Shown in pieces: positions 41,397 through 49,048 of a stretch of DNA of 64,000 nt (position 1 is the stretch's first letter; each line of letters starts with the position of its first letter). The stretch is from SIG701 sp045577175 (lineage in GTDB: Bacteria > Bacillota > Clostridia > Oscillospirales > CAG-272). Both the position numbers and the translations under genes were made by a program. The stretch lies in NCBI GenBank assembly GCA_045577175.1, contig JAZNHT010000044.1, forward strand, positions 18,373 to 82,372, given 5' to 3'. The notes under the pieces are model-generated. The model was given only the letters and a program-made list of their open reading frames with translations, made no database searches and was not told where the DNA came from.

Positions 41397-41843
41397 TCAA
41401 AAACAGGTGATACAGATCCAGTACACGACGCCGTAGAGTGCGCCTGCCGCCGTTCCGTACAGAATCACGGGACCGGCGATGGAGAAAATTTTTGCGCCGA
41501 CACCGAGGACAAAGCCCTCACCCTTCGTATCGATCGCAGGGGACGCGACCGCGTTGGCGAAACCCGTAATCGGCACAACGGTGCCCGCGCCGGCAAATTT
41601 CGCAATTTTGTCAAAGACGCCGATACCCGTCAGAAGTGCAGTGAGAAAAATGAGCGTGACCGAAACGAGCGCGCCGACGTTTTCCGCATCGACCTTGAGA
41701 AAGTCATAAAGCGCAGTCAGTCCCTGCGCAAACGTACAAATTCCTCCGCCGACAAGAAACGCCCACGCGCAGTCCTTGCCGAGCGGGGATTTTTTTGCGT
41801 GCGCGTCCGCGTATTTTTTGTATGTGCCGCTGTCCGTGTTCAT
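41397..41843 (-). CDS. spoVAC: Stage V sporulation protein AC
   Basis: Membrane subunit of the SpoVA channel, mechanosensitive in Bacillus. The 148-residue protein has four membrane segments (about 30-50, 60-80, 85-105 and 120-145) and the shared SpoVAC/AE phrase VVPITGFANAVASPAIDTKGEG in part. ATG 41843 is set by GGAGG five bases upstream. A longer ATG start has no site. First gene of the operon behind a sigma-G-type promoter. Confidence 0.94.
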   Translation of the reverse strand: MNTDSGTYKKYADAHAKKSPLGKDCAWAFLVGGGICTFAQGLTALYDFLKVDAENVGALVSVTLIFLTALLTGIGVFDKIAKFAGAGTVVPITGFANAVASPAIDTKGEGFVLGVGAKIFSIAGPVILYGTAAGALYGVVYWICITCF

Positions 41844-41874
41844 ACATGCCTCCAAATCCGTAGATTTACGCCGT

Positions 41875-41904
41875 TAGTATGCGCAAAAAAAGACGGGTGC
41901 ATAC
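41875..41904 (-). promoter_or_regulatory. Sigma-G-type promoter of the spoVA operon
   Basis: On the minus strand GTATG, 18 bases, CATACTA is an exact fit to the Bacillus sigma-G pattern GHATR-N18-CATNHTA. It lies 31 bases before spoVAC. Its -35 box falls inside the loop of the preceding gene's terminator. Confidence 0.78.
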
Positions 41905-41913
41905 GCATCCGTC
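41885..41913 (-). terminator. Intrinsic terminator of the putative glycoside hydrolase gene
   Basis: On the minus strand GACGGATGC and GCACCCGTC pair with one mismatch around GTAT, followed by seven T. It overlaps the sigma-G promoter. Confidence 0.85.
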
Positions 41914-41921
41914 CTTTTCTT

Positions 41922-43937
41922 TTATCCTATAAACACCGTACCGACCGACCATGCGGTAAGATGCGGCACCGTGACAATGCAGCCGTCCTCCGTTTTTTCA
42001 TACGGAAGATCAAACGCACCGTCGTACTGCGAATCAAACGTAAACCTCTCCGCCTTCGGATTGCGGATGAGAATACGGATGTTCTCCTCGGGACCTACCG
42101 TGCAGTTGAGGAGCGACACGCCGACCGTCTTTCCGTCGGCATCCACACGCGGCAGAATCACCGTCTGATCGTACCGCGAGAGAATCCGCGCAGGCGTACC
42201 GCCGCCGACGTAATCGATCACGTTGAGCAGGCGCTGACGGTGCCCGGCGTGGAGACAGTCCTTTAAAAGTCCGCAGGCGAGGACCGCCCATTTTCCGCCC
42301 TCTGCCGCCTTAAAAATCACGCTTGCATACCCGTTCGGAGCATCCTCCGCAATGGCGAGCGGTGCTCTTCCCTCCATCGGACCGTACACGCCGATGACCT
42401 CGCTTCGGGCGGGGATTTTCGTCATAATTCTGAAATTCGTGTCCCCCTCCGCAAAGAAGGACGGCTTGTACGAAGAGGCACCGACCTCATTCACGGGATG
42501 AGGCGTGTATTTCTCCTCAAGCAGCATCTTGACAAGCGTATCCGGCTCCGTCATCTCAAAGCCGAGGTCAATACCGCGCGCCTGTATCTCCGCCACCGAA
42601 GCGGCATCGGCAACGACGTTCTTTTTGAGCAGTGCCATAAGCTCCCCGTCCGTCATCATCTTCGCAACATTTTCGCGCAGGATGGACACGCCGCACGTCT
42701 CCGTGTACGTCAACGGAATGCCCTGTCTGACAAACAAAGTCACACCGCCGTGCGGCTCTTTGGCGAGATCGTCCATTGTCCCGTCTGCGGGAAGCGGACG
42801 CAAAAAGCTCTCCTTCGGCATCGCGTATGTGACGCCGTCCGCACGGGTGGAGCCAGACATGGCGGCGAGCTTTTCCCAGTACGGTCTCTGTGCGGAGAAC
42901 AGCGCAAATCCCTTCTCATGGTGCGAAAGCGGCTCACCGAGCCTGCCCAGCATCGCATAGCTCATATCGGTCGCACCGGCGGCAAAATAGAGAGACGTTT
43001 CCATCGCCGTGCCGTGCACCGTTTTGCCCATGGCGAGCGTGGAGAGATTCTCAATCTCGGGGCAGATGACCTTAACGTACTCCGGCTCAAGCGAGGTCTG
43101 GAAAGACAGGCTGAGCATTTTGTCAATCATGCGGTTCGGATCGTGATCGTGGAAGGCACCGCCGCCGGGACGGTACACGGGAGCTTTGCCCGTGACCTTA
43201 ACCATCCGATCATAAATAAATCCGTGACCGCTGCCGCTGTAGCATCCGTGCGCGTAGCTCTGCAGACCGAGGGCGGCATCGGGACACACCTCATGCACCG
43301 CGCGGCTGATCTCCTCCGCAAAGGACGCCATGCCCTCTCTGACAAAATCGATCCAGTTTTTGCGCACGGTGAGGGAGCCGTGGAGAATCTCATAAACGAG
43401 CGCTTCGCGCGTAAACGACGTGCCGTGCTCTTTATTAAAGGAAGCAAGGCAATCCTCGCAAAAGCAGCCGTACATCACGGGGCGGTGATTGTTCGCACGG
43501 AAATCGTCATCAATCCACACGTCCTTTGGCTGAATTGCTTCGGCATACAACCGCGTCGACTCACAAACGTAGCGTCGGAAATACGGATCGTTCCAGCAGA
43601 AGCAGTAATCACTGCACTCCCCCTCGTGTCCGACCATCTTACGGACGGGCGATCCCTCAAACAAAAGACCTGAGCAATCCCGCCGTGCCATATATTCCCC
43701 GTGCCCGATCGTGTTGGAAATCTGCATGGATACGCTCACGCCTGCCTCGCGGAGCTTCTTGGCGGAGTGCGCACACTGCTCTGCGGCTTTTTTGTGCGCC
43801 TCCATCGGCGGATAGCCGTAGAGGGTGTTGATCCACACCCCGTCAAAGCATCCCTTATGGCGATCTCTTGCTTCAAGCAGGGAATCCAACACCTCACCGT
43901 GGTAAAAATCCGAGGCAAGCCGCTGAATCAGTTTCAT
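41922..43937 (-). CDS. Putative glycoside hydrolase with TIM-barrel and beta-sandwich parts
   Basis: A 671-residue cytosolic protein without signal peptide. The first 400 residues look like a clan-A TIM barrel: DGVWINTLYGYPP, then VWIDDDFRANNH, a CFCEDC cysteine patch as in GH42-like enzymes, a later LEPEYVKVICPEIENL strand with candidate acidic residues, and HHEKGFALFSAQRPYWEKL. The C-terminal part is beta-rich, as in associated sandwich domains. I place it near GH42 or similar families but cannot name the substrate or prove the catalytic pair. It has its own consensus promoter and terminator, so it is monocistronic. AAGGAGTG precedes the ATG. Confidence 0.65.
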   Translation of the reverse strand: MKLIQRLASDFYHGEVLDSLLEARDRHKGCFDGVWINTLYGYPPMEAHKKAAEQCAHSAKKLREAGVSVSMQISNTIGHGEYMARRDCSGLLFEGSPVRKMVGHEGECSDYCFCWNDPYFRRYVCESTRLYAEAIQPKDVWIDDDFRANNHRPVMYGCFCEDCLASFNKEHGTSFTREALVYEILHGSLTVRKNWIDFVREGMASFAEEISRAVHEVCPDAALGLQSYAHGCYSGSGHGFIYDRMVKVTGKAPVYRPGGGAFHDHDPNRMIDKMLSLSFQTSLEPEYVKVICPEIENLSTLAMGKTVHGTAMETSLYFAAGATDMSYAMLGRLGEPLSHHEKGFALFSAQRPYWEKLAAMSGSTRADGVTYAMPKESFLRPLPADGTMDDLAKEPHGGVTLFVRQGIPLTYTETCGVSILRENVAKMMTDGELMALLKKNVVADAASVAEIQARGIDLGFEMTEPDTLVKMLLEEKYTPHPVNEVGASSYKPSFFAEGDTNFRIMTKIPARSEVIGVYGPMEGRAPLAIAEDAPNGYASVIFKAAEGGKWAVLACGLLKDCLHAGHRQRLLNVIDYVGGGTPARILSRYDQTVILPRVDADGKTVGVSLLNCTVGPEENIRILIRNPKAERFTFDSQYDGAFDLPYEKTEDGCIVTVPHLTAWSVGTVFIG

Positions 43938-43966
43938 AAAAACACTCCTTTTGCGCTGTTTTTTGT

Positions 43967-43995
43967 ATTATAGCATCCCGTTTGCACAGTGTCAA
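43967..43995 (-). promoter_or_regulatory. Consensus promoter of the putative glycoside hydrolase gene
   Basis: On the minus strand TTGACA and TATAAT, both perfect, are 17 bases apart, 30 bases before the start codon. Confidence 0.92.
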
Positions 43996-44023
43996 GGCGG
44001 CATTCACGAAACACGTTCGTAAT

Positions 44024-44057
44024 GCAAAAAGGAGAGGCACGGAGTACCTCCCCTTTC
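44024..44057 (-). terminator. Intrinsic terminator of valS
   Basis: On the minus strand AAAGGGGAGG pairs with CCTCTCCTTT (one G-U pair), ending in a T run. Confidence 0.88.
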
Positions 44058-44061
44058 GGTT

Positions 44062-46764
44062 TTATTTACCCTGTACAGCGGCGAGAGCTTCCAGAATACC
44101 CTCACGCTGTGCCTTGTATTTTTCGAGCTTGGCTCGCTCGCCGGCAACGACTGCCTCGGGCGCACGGGACGTAAAGCTCTCGTTTGCGAGCTTCGCCTCG
44201 GCACGGGCAATCTCCTTCTCCATCGACTCAAGCTCACCGCTGAGACGCTTGCGTTCCGCCTCAAAATCGACCATATCCGCAAGCGGAATGTAGATCGTGG
44301 CGGCATCGGTGACGATCTGCACCGCGCCCTCCTCCGTATACGCATCCACAACGGACACGCCGGAAGCGGAAGCGAGACGCGCGAAAAATGCGTGCGTGCT
44401 TTCATCAAAGCTCTCGGGATACTTCGTGACGATGAAGATCTGCGCCTTTCTCGACGGCGGAACATTCATCTCGGAGCGTCTGCCGCGGATCGCCGTGATC
44501 GCGCTGATGACGCGCGTAATCTTCTCCTCCTCTTCGGGGAAGCGAAGATCCTCACGCACAGTCGGATACTGTGCGATCATGATGCTGCCCTCCGTGCCGG
44601 GGAGCGTCTGATAAATCTCCTCGGTGATGAACGGCATAAACGGATGAAGCAGTGCGAGAATCTGCGTGAGCACGTAGCCGAGCACGTTCTGCGCGACACG
44701 TGATCTCTCCGTGCCCTTCATGGAGACGGAAGCCTTGGAAAGCTCGATATACCAGTCACAGTAGACGTCCCAGATGAAATCGTACAGCGCGCCGAGCGCG
44801 ATACCGATCTCATAGCGGTCGAGATTGGAGCGAACAGATGCAACCGTATCGTTCAGACGGGCGAGAATCCACTTATCCTCCGCCGCAAGTGCGGACAGCG
44901 CGGGCAGCTCGATCTTCTCGATTTCGAGATTCATCATGACAAAGCGAGCCGCGTTCCACAGCTTGTTTGCAAAGTTGCGCGCCGCCTCGATCTTCTCGTC
45001 GGAGAAACGCATGTCGTTTCCGGGGCTGTTGCCCGTTGCGAGCGCGAAGCGGAGTGCATCCGCACCGTAATTTTCAATAATCTCAAGCGGATCGATACCG
45101 TTGCCGAGGGATTTGGACATCTTGCGTCCCTGTGCATCGCGGACGAGACCGTGGATGAGCACCGTATCAAACGGAATCGCGTCCGTATACTCAAGCGCAG
45201 AGAAAATCATACGGGACACCCAGAACGTGATAATGTCGTAGCCCGTAACGAGCGTGTTGGTGGGATAGAAGTAGGACAGATCCTCCGTCGTCTGCGGCCA
45301 GCCCATCGTAGAGAACGGCCAGAGCGCCGAGGAGAACCACGTATCCAGTGTATCGGGATCCTGCGTCATTCTGCCGCCGCACTTCGGGCAGACATCGACG
45401 CTTTCGCCGGACACGACCATCTCGCCGCACTCGTCGCAGTAGTACGCCGGAATACGGTGACCCCACCAGAGCTGACGGGAGATACACCAGTCGCGGATAT
45501 TTTCCATCCAGTGGAAGTAGTTCTTGGAGAAGCGCTCGGGCACGAACTTGATGCGTCCGTCGCGCACCGCCTCGATCGCGGGCTTGGCAAGCGGCTCCAT
45601 CTTGACGAACCACTGCTTGGACACCATCGGCTCGATGACGTGGTGGCAGCGGTAGCACGTACCGACGTTGTGAGACAGCGGCTCCACATTTTTGAGAAGA
45701 CCGATCTCCTTCATGTCGGCAACGATCGCCTTGCGCGCCTCAAGTGCCGTCATGCCGGCGTACTTACCGCAATCGAGCACCTCCGGCTCACCGACAGCCG
45801 CAGTACCGCGCTTGATGCTGTCCTCGTAAGCGGCTTTATCGGAAGCACCGGTCATCTTTCCGTCATAGGTGAGAACGCGCACAAGCGGCAGATCGTGACG
45901 CTGACCAACCTCATAGTCGTTCGGGTCGTGTGCAGGCGTGATTTTTACGACACCCGTACCCTTCGTCATATCGGCATGCTCGTCGCAAACGATCGGGATT
46001 TCCTTATTAATCAGCGGAAGCGTGACGTGGCATCCGTGCAGATGCGCATATCGGGGATCCTCCGCGTTGATGGCAACGGCGGTATCGCCGAGCATCGTCT
46101 CGGGACGGGTGGTAGCCAGCTCAAGCATCTCGCCCGTTTCCTTGACGGGATAGAGAAGATGATAGAAATTGCCGTCCTGATCCTCGTAATCGACCTCGGC
46201 ATCGGAGATGGAGGTCATACAGGTCGTACACCAGTTGACCATACGGTTGCCGCGGTAGATGAGTCCCTTCTTATACAGGCGGAGGAAAACGTCCTGTACC
46301 GCCTCGGAGCAACCCTCGTCAAGCGTGAATCTCTCCCTCGTCCAGTCGCAGGAGGAGCCGAGCTTCTTCAGCTGTTCGATGATGCGTCCGCCGTATTTCG
46401 CACGCCAGTCCCATGCTCTCTCAAGGAAGCCGTCGCGACCGATCTGCTCCTTCGTGATGCCCTCTTTGCGCATCGCCTCGACGATCTTCGCCTCGGTTGC
46501 GATGGAGGCATGGTCGGTGCCGGGCAGCCACAAGGTGCAGAATCCGTCCATTCTCTTATACCGGGTAAGAATATCCTGCAAGGTGTTGTCCAGAGCATGT
46601 CCCATGTGCAGCTGACCGGTGATATTCGGCGGCGGCATGACGATGGAATACGGCTTTTTCGATTTGTCGATGGTGGGGGTGAAATAACCCTCCGCACACC
46701 AGGATGTGTACAACCGTTCCTCAAAGGAGGCAGGGTCATACGTCTTTGGCAGTTCTTTTTTCAT
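44062..46764 (-). CDS. valS: Valyl-tRNA synthetase
   Basis: Charges tRNA(Val). The 900-residue class I enzyme has the HIGH motif as HMGHAL (PPPNITGQLHMGHALDNTLQ, near residue 46), the editing domain (TTRPETMLGDTAVA), the KMSKS motif in GRKMSKSLGNGIDP and a C-terminal coiled-coil arm (about 835-900: DFEAERKRLSGELESMEKEI). AAGGAG precedes ATG 46764; the open frame upstream runs through the leader and is not coding. Expression should be controlled by the T-box leader directly upstream. Confidence 0.97.
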   Translation of the reverse strand: MKKELPKTYDPASFEERLYTSWCAEGYFTPTIDKSKKPYSIVMPPPNITGQLHMGHALDNTLQDILTRYKRMDGFCTLWLPGTDHASIATEAKIVEAMRKEGITKEQIGRDGFLERAWDWRAKYGGRIIEQLKKLGSSCDWTRERFTLDEGCSEAVQDVFLRLYKKGLIYRGNRMVNWCTTCMTSISDAEVDYEDQDGNFYHLLYPVKETGEMLELATTRPETMLGDTAVAINAEDPRYAHLHGCHVTLPLINKEIPIVCDEHADMTKGTGVVKITPAHDPNDYEVGQRHDLPLVRVLTYDGKMTGASDKAAYEDSIKRGTAAVGEPEVLDCGKYAGMTALEARKAIVADMKEIGLLKNVEPLSHNVGTCYRCHHVIEPMVSKQWFVKMEPLAKPAIEAVRDGRIKFVPERFSKNYFHWMENIRDWCISRQLWWGHRIPAYYCDECGEMVVSGESVDVCPKCGGRMTQDPDTLDTWFSSALWPFSTMGWPQTTEDLSYFYPTNTLVTGYDIITFWVSRMIFSALEYTDAIPFDTVLIHGLVRDAQGRKMSKSLGNGIDPLEIIENYGADALRFALATGNSPGNDMRFSDEKIEAARNFANKLWNAARFVMMNLEIEKIELPALSALAAEDKWILARLNDTVASVRSNLDRYEIGIALGALYDFIWDVYCDWYIELSKASVSMKGTERSRVAQNVLGYVLTQILALLHPFMPFITEEIYQTLPGTEGSIMIAQYPTVREDLRFPEEEEKITRVISAITAIRGRRSEMNVPPSRKAQIFIVTKYPESFDESTHAFFARLASASGVSVVDAYTEEGAVQIVTDAATIYIPLADMVDFEAERKRLSGELESMEKEIARAEAKLANESFTSRAPEAVVAGERAKLEKYKAQREGILEALAAVQGK

Positions 46765-46794
46765 AGATATATCTCCTTGTGAAGTTACAAAAAT

Positions 46795-47056
46795 AAAAAA
46801 CGTCCGTGATCCGAAGATCAGGACGCGATTGCGCGGTACCACCCGATTTCGCCCGAAGGCGCACTTACGGACAACAGTCCGTTTTCCCGTAACGAGGGCA
46901 ACGGCGCGCACTACTGAGCCAAAGCGGTTCGCACACGCGGCTCCGGGACTACTTTCACAGCAAACGTACCGCGGCGATCGCACCGTCCGCCGCTCTCTTG
47001 AGGCCGCCCTCGCTGTTACTTCTTCCCATCAAAGCCTTTTTGATTCATACATAGAT
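46795..47056 (-). promoter_or_regulatory. T-box leader of valS with intrinsic terminator
   Basis: The conserved T-box GGTGGTACCGCG lies at 46832-46843 (minus strand), followed by the terminator stem CGTCC-TGATC/GATCA-CGGACG and six T at 46795-46825. The upstream part has AAGAAGTAACAGCGAGG, typical of Stem I. Its 3' side reads GTGAAAGTAGTCC, where GTA or GTC could be the valine specifier codon. Uncharged tRNA(Val) would pair with the specifier and the T-box bulge and prevent termination. Confidence 0.93.
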
Positions 47057-47085
47057 AGTATACCATTTTTTCTTTCCGTTGTCAA
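47057..47085 (-). promoter_or_regulatory. Sigma-A-type promoter of valS
   Basis: On the minus strand TTGACA and TATACT are 17 bases apart, directly upstream of the T-box leader. Confidence 0.92.
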
Positions 47086-47116
47086 GGGGGGCGGCGCGTT
47101 TTCGTTTCACGGATGC

Positions 47117-47150
47117 AAAAAGCGGAGGGACAGTGCGTCTCTCTGCTTTT
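47117..47150 (-). terminator. Terminator of the second LRR gene
   Basis: On the minus strand AAAGC-A-GAG-A-GAC pairs with GTC-C-CTC-C-GCTTT, two mismatches, ending in five T just after the stop. Confidence 0.75.
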
Positions 47151-47153
47151 GTC

Positions 47154-48788
47154 TTAAATCTTTACGAAAATCTCGATCAGCACAACAGCGATAATGAACA
47201 CCACAGCGAAAATGATCCACACTGCGTTGCCGATACGCGTGCCGCGCTCCTCATTGGATTCCGTATCGTTCCACCCCTCTTGTCCTCCCACGACCTCATC
47301 ATTATTTTCGTGCACAGCATCCGCCGATGTGGTCGATTCCACATCCGTTTTTGAGAAATCAAGAGAATCCTTTTCATGTGTTACTTGCGTTTCGATTGGT
47401 GTTGTTACCAGTGATTCCGTTACCGGCGGCTCTGTTACCGGCGGCTCTGTTACCGGGCTATCAAGTGCAACAAATGCATGTCCATTGTTTTTGGCATATT
47501 TTTCTGATGTCGAACCAGTATAAGCATGAATGGCAAAACCTGATGCAGACCCATGAAAAGCCTCCTTACCAATAAAAACTACACTATTGGGAATAGTAAT
47601 ATATTGTAGCTTTGGGCAATATTGAAACGCTGCAATGTCAATGTTTGTTACTCCATCACCAATTATACAACATTTCAAACTATCGCATGAAGCAAATGCC
47701 CACTTATCAATACCCAGCACACTACCTGGAATCATTATTTCGATCAGGCTATCACATCCGTTAAATGCCATTTCTCCTATTGTTAGAAGACCATCTGGAA
47801 GCTCAATATCAATTAAACTGCAACAGTTCATAAAAGCTTCTGCTCCAATAGTGGCTACACTTTCTCCCATTATTACAGTTTCCAGGTTTCTACAGTCGCT
47901 GAAAGCACCCCCACCAATTTTTACAACACCATCCCCTATTCTTATCATTTTTAGGTTGTCACAAGAATTAAATGAGGAACTGCCAATCTCAGTTACTCCA
48001 TGACCAAGCGTCGCCGTTTGCATTTGATTGCAATCAAAAAAAGCACGATATTCAATTCTCAGCACACTATCCGGAATTATGATTTCTGTTAAGTTTTTAC
48101 AACAGCAAAAAGCCTCTTCGCCAATACTTGCTACGTTGTCTCCGATCGAAACAGAGGACAGCGAAACACACCAATAAAAGCTTCTATCATCAATGTTTTT
48201 CACACCATTCCCAATTACCACAGACGTAAGCGAACTACAAGTATAAAATGCACTTTCTCCAAGGATTGTCACACTATCTGGAATCGTCACAGATATTAAA
48301 CTCTTACAACTAACAAAAGCGCTCTCGCCAATATTTGTGACAGTGTTGGAAATCGTCAATGAAGATAAATTCTCACATTGTGAAAAAGCCCATGATCCAA
48401 TACTTTTTACTCCATCCGGTATCATTACTGAAGCCAGTTTACTACAATTACTAAAAGCTGAATCTCCAATTCTCTCCACACTACCTGGAATCGTTACTGC
48501 CACTAAACTATTCCAACTTTTAAATGCACTGTTGCCAATACTTGTTACACCTGGTTCAATACAAATTCTTACTACTAACTCCTTATATTCATCACACAGA
48601 TGCGTGGATGAACTATAATTCCACATCTCTCCTTCTCCTGAGATAACAAATTCACCATTGTTATACATCGTCCATGTAAGATTATCCCCACATCTACCAG
48701 AATCAATTTCGGTTGCTGCCATGGATTCAACCGCAAACAAAGCAAACATGAATGCAACCAATAATACAAACCACAGTCTCTTTCTCAT
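47154..48788 (-). CDS. BspA-type leucine-rich-repeat surface protein
   Basis: A 544-residue exported protein: signal peptide at 1-25 (MAA/TEID), a CGDNLTWTMYNNGEFVISG module, about 14 BspA-like repeats (L-x-x-V-x-I-P-D-S-V-x-x-I-G-x-x-A-F), then a Pro-Thr-Val-Glu stalk. It closes with the membrane helix NAVWIIFAVVFIIAVVLIEI and a four-residue tail. Its last 28 residues are nearly identical to those of the LRR protein encoded upstream. The coding sequence is much more AT-rich than the flanking genes, unlike that neighbour. GGAGG lies before ATG 48788. Expected on the outer surface, held by the C-terminal helix. Confidence 0.88.
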   Translation of the reverse strand: MRKRLWFVLLVAFMFALFAVESMAATEIDSGRCGDNLTWTMYNNGEFVISGEGEMWNYSSSTHLCDEYKELVVRICIEPGVTSIGNSAFKSWNSLVAVTIPGSVERIGDSAFSNCSKLASVMIPDGVKSIGSWAFSQCENLSSLTISNTVTNIGESAFVSCKSLISVTIPDSVTILGESAFYTCSSLTSVVIGNGVKNIDDRSFYWCVSLSSVSIGDNVASIGEEAFCCCKNLTEIIIPDSVLRIEYRAFFDCNQMQTATLGHGVTEIGSSSFNSCDNLKMIRIGDGVVKIGGGAFSDCRNLETVIMGESVATIGAEAFMNCCSLIDIELPDGLLTIGEMAFNGCDSLIEIMIPGSVLGIDKWAFASCDSLKCCIIGDGVTNIDIAAFQYCPKLQYITIPNSVVFIGKEAFHGSASGFAIHAYTGSTSEKYAKNNGHAFVALDSPVTEPPVTEPPVTESLVTTPIETQVTHEKDSLDFSKTDVESTTSADAVHENNDEVVGGQEGWNDTESNEERGTRIGNAVWIIFAVVFIIAVVLIEIFVKI

Positions 48789-48884
48789 TTGTACCTCCAA
48801 AATGATTCTTCATCTGACAGAAAACTATTTCTCATCTTTTGCAGCGGCTTTTCTTTTGCAAAACAACCGCAGCACTTAGTGCCA

Positions 48885-49048
48885 CTTCTTCTATCAAAGC
48901 CTTTTTAGTTTATACATAGGTAGTATATCATTCTTTTGCCGATTGCCATGGGGCACACTTTTGTCTTAAATCTTTACGAAAATCTCAATCAGCACAACTG
49001 CGATGATAAAGACTACGACAAAAATGATCCACACCGCATTGCCGATAC
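48885..49048. repeat. Duplicated block, copy upstream of the second LRR gene
   Basis: The minus strand carries the 3' coding end of the 1277-residue LRR protein, then a weakened copy of the valS promoter (TATACT at 48922-48927, with only ATGGCA or TGGCAA at -35) and about 35 bases of valS-like leader. Sequence then diverges into the 5' untranslated region of the gene at 47154-48788. That region has a GCGG...CCGC hairpin but no T-box or terminator. Confidence 0.78.

Larger units (their letters stand above)
47016..47230. repeat. Duplicated block, copy at valS
   Basis: This block holds the start of the valS leader, the valS promoter and the last coding bases of the LRR gene at 47154. The same three parts, in the same order, recur at 48885-49048. 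Both copies share AAAAAGGCTTTGAT, the TATACT box and the 3' coding end GTCTTAAATCTTTACGAAAA (plus-strand view). Confidence 0.8.

Noticed and set aside
46765..46983. N-terminal extension of ValS by 73 residues
   Set aside because: The stretch is the T-box leader and its terminator. Class I synthetase homology begins after ATG 46764.
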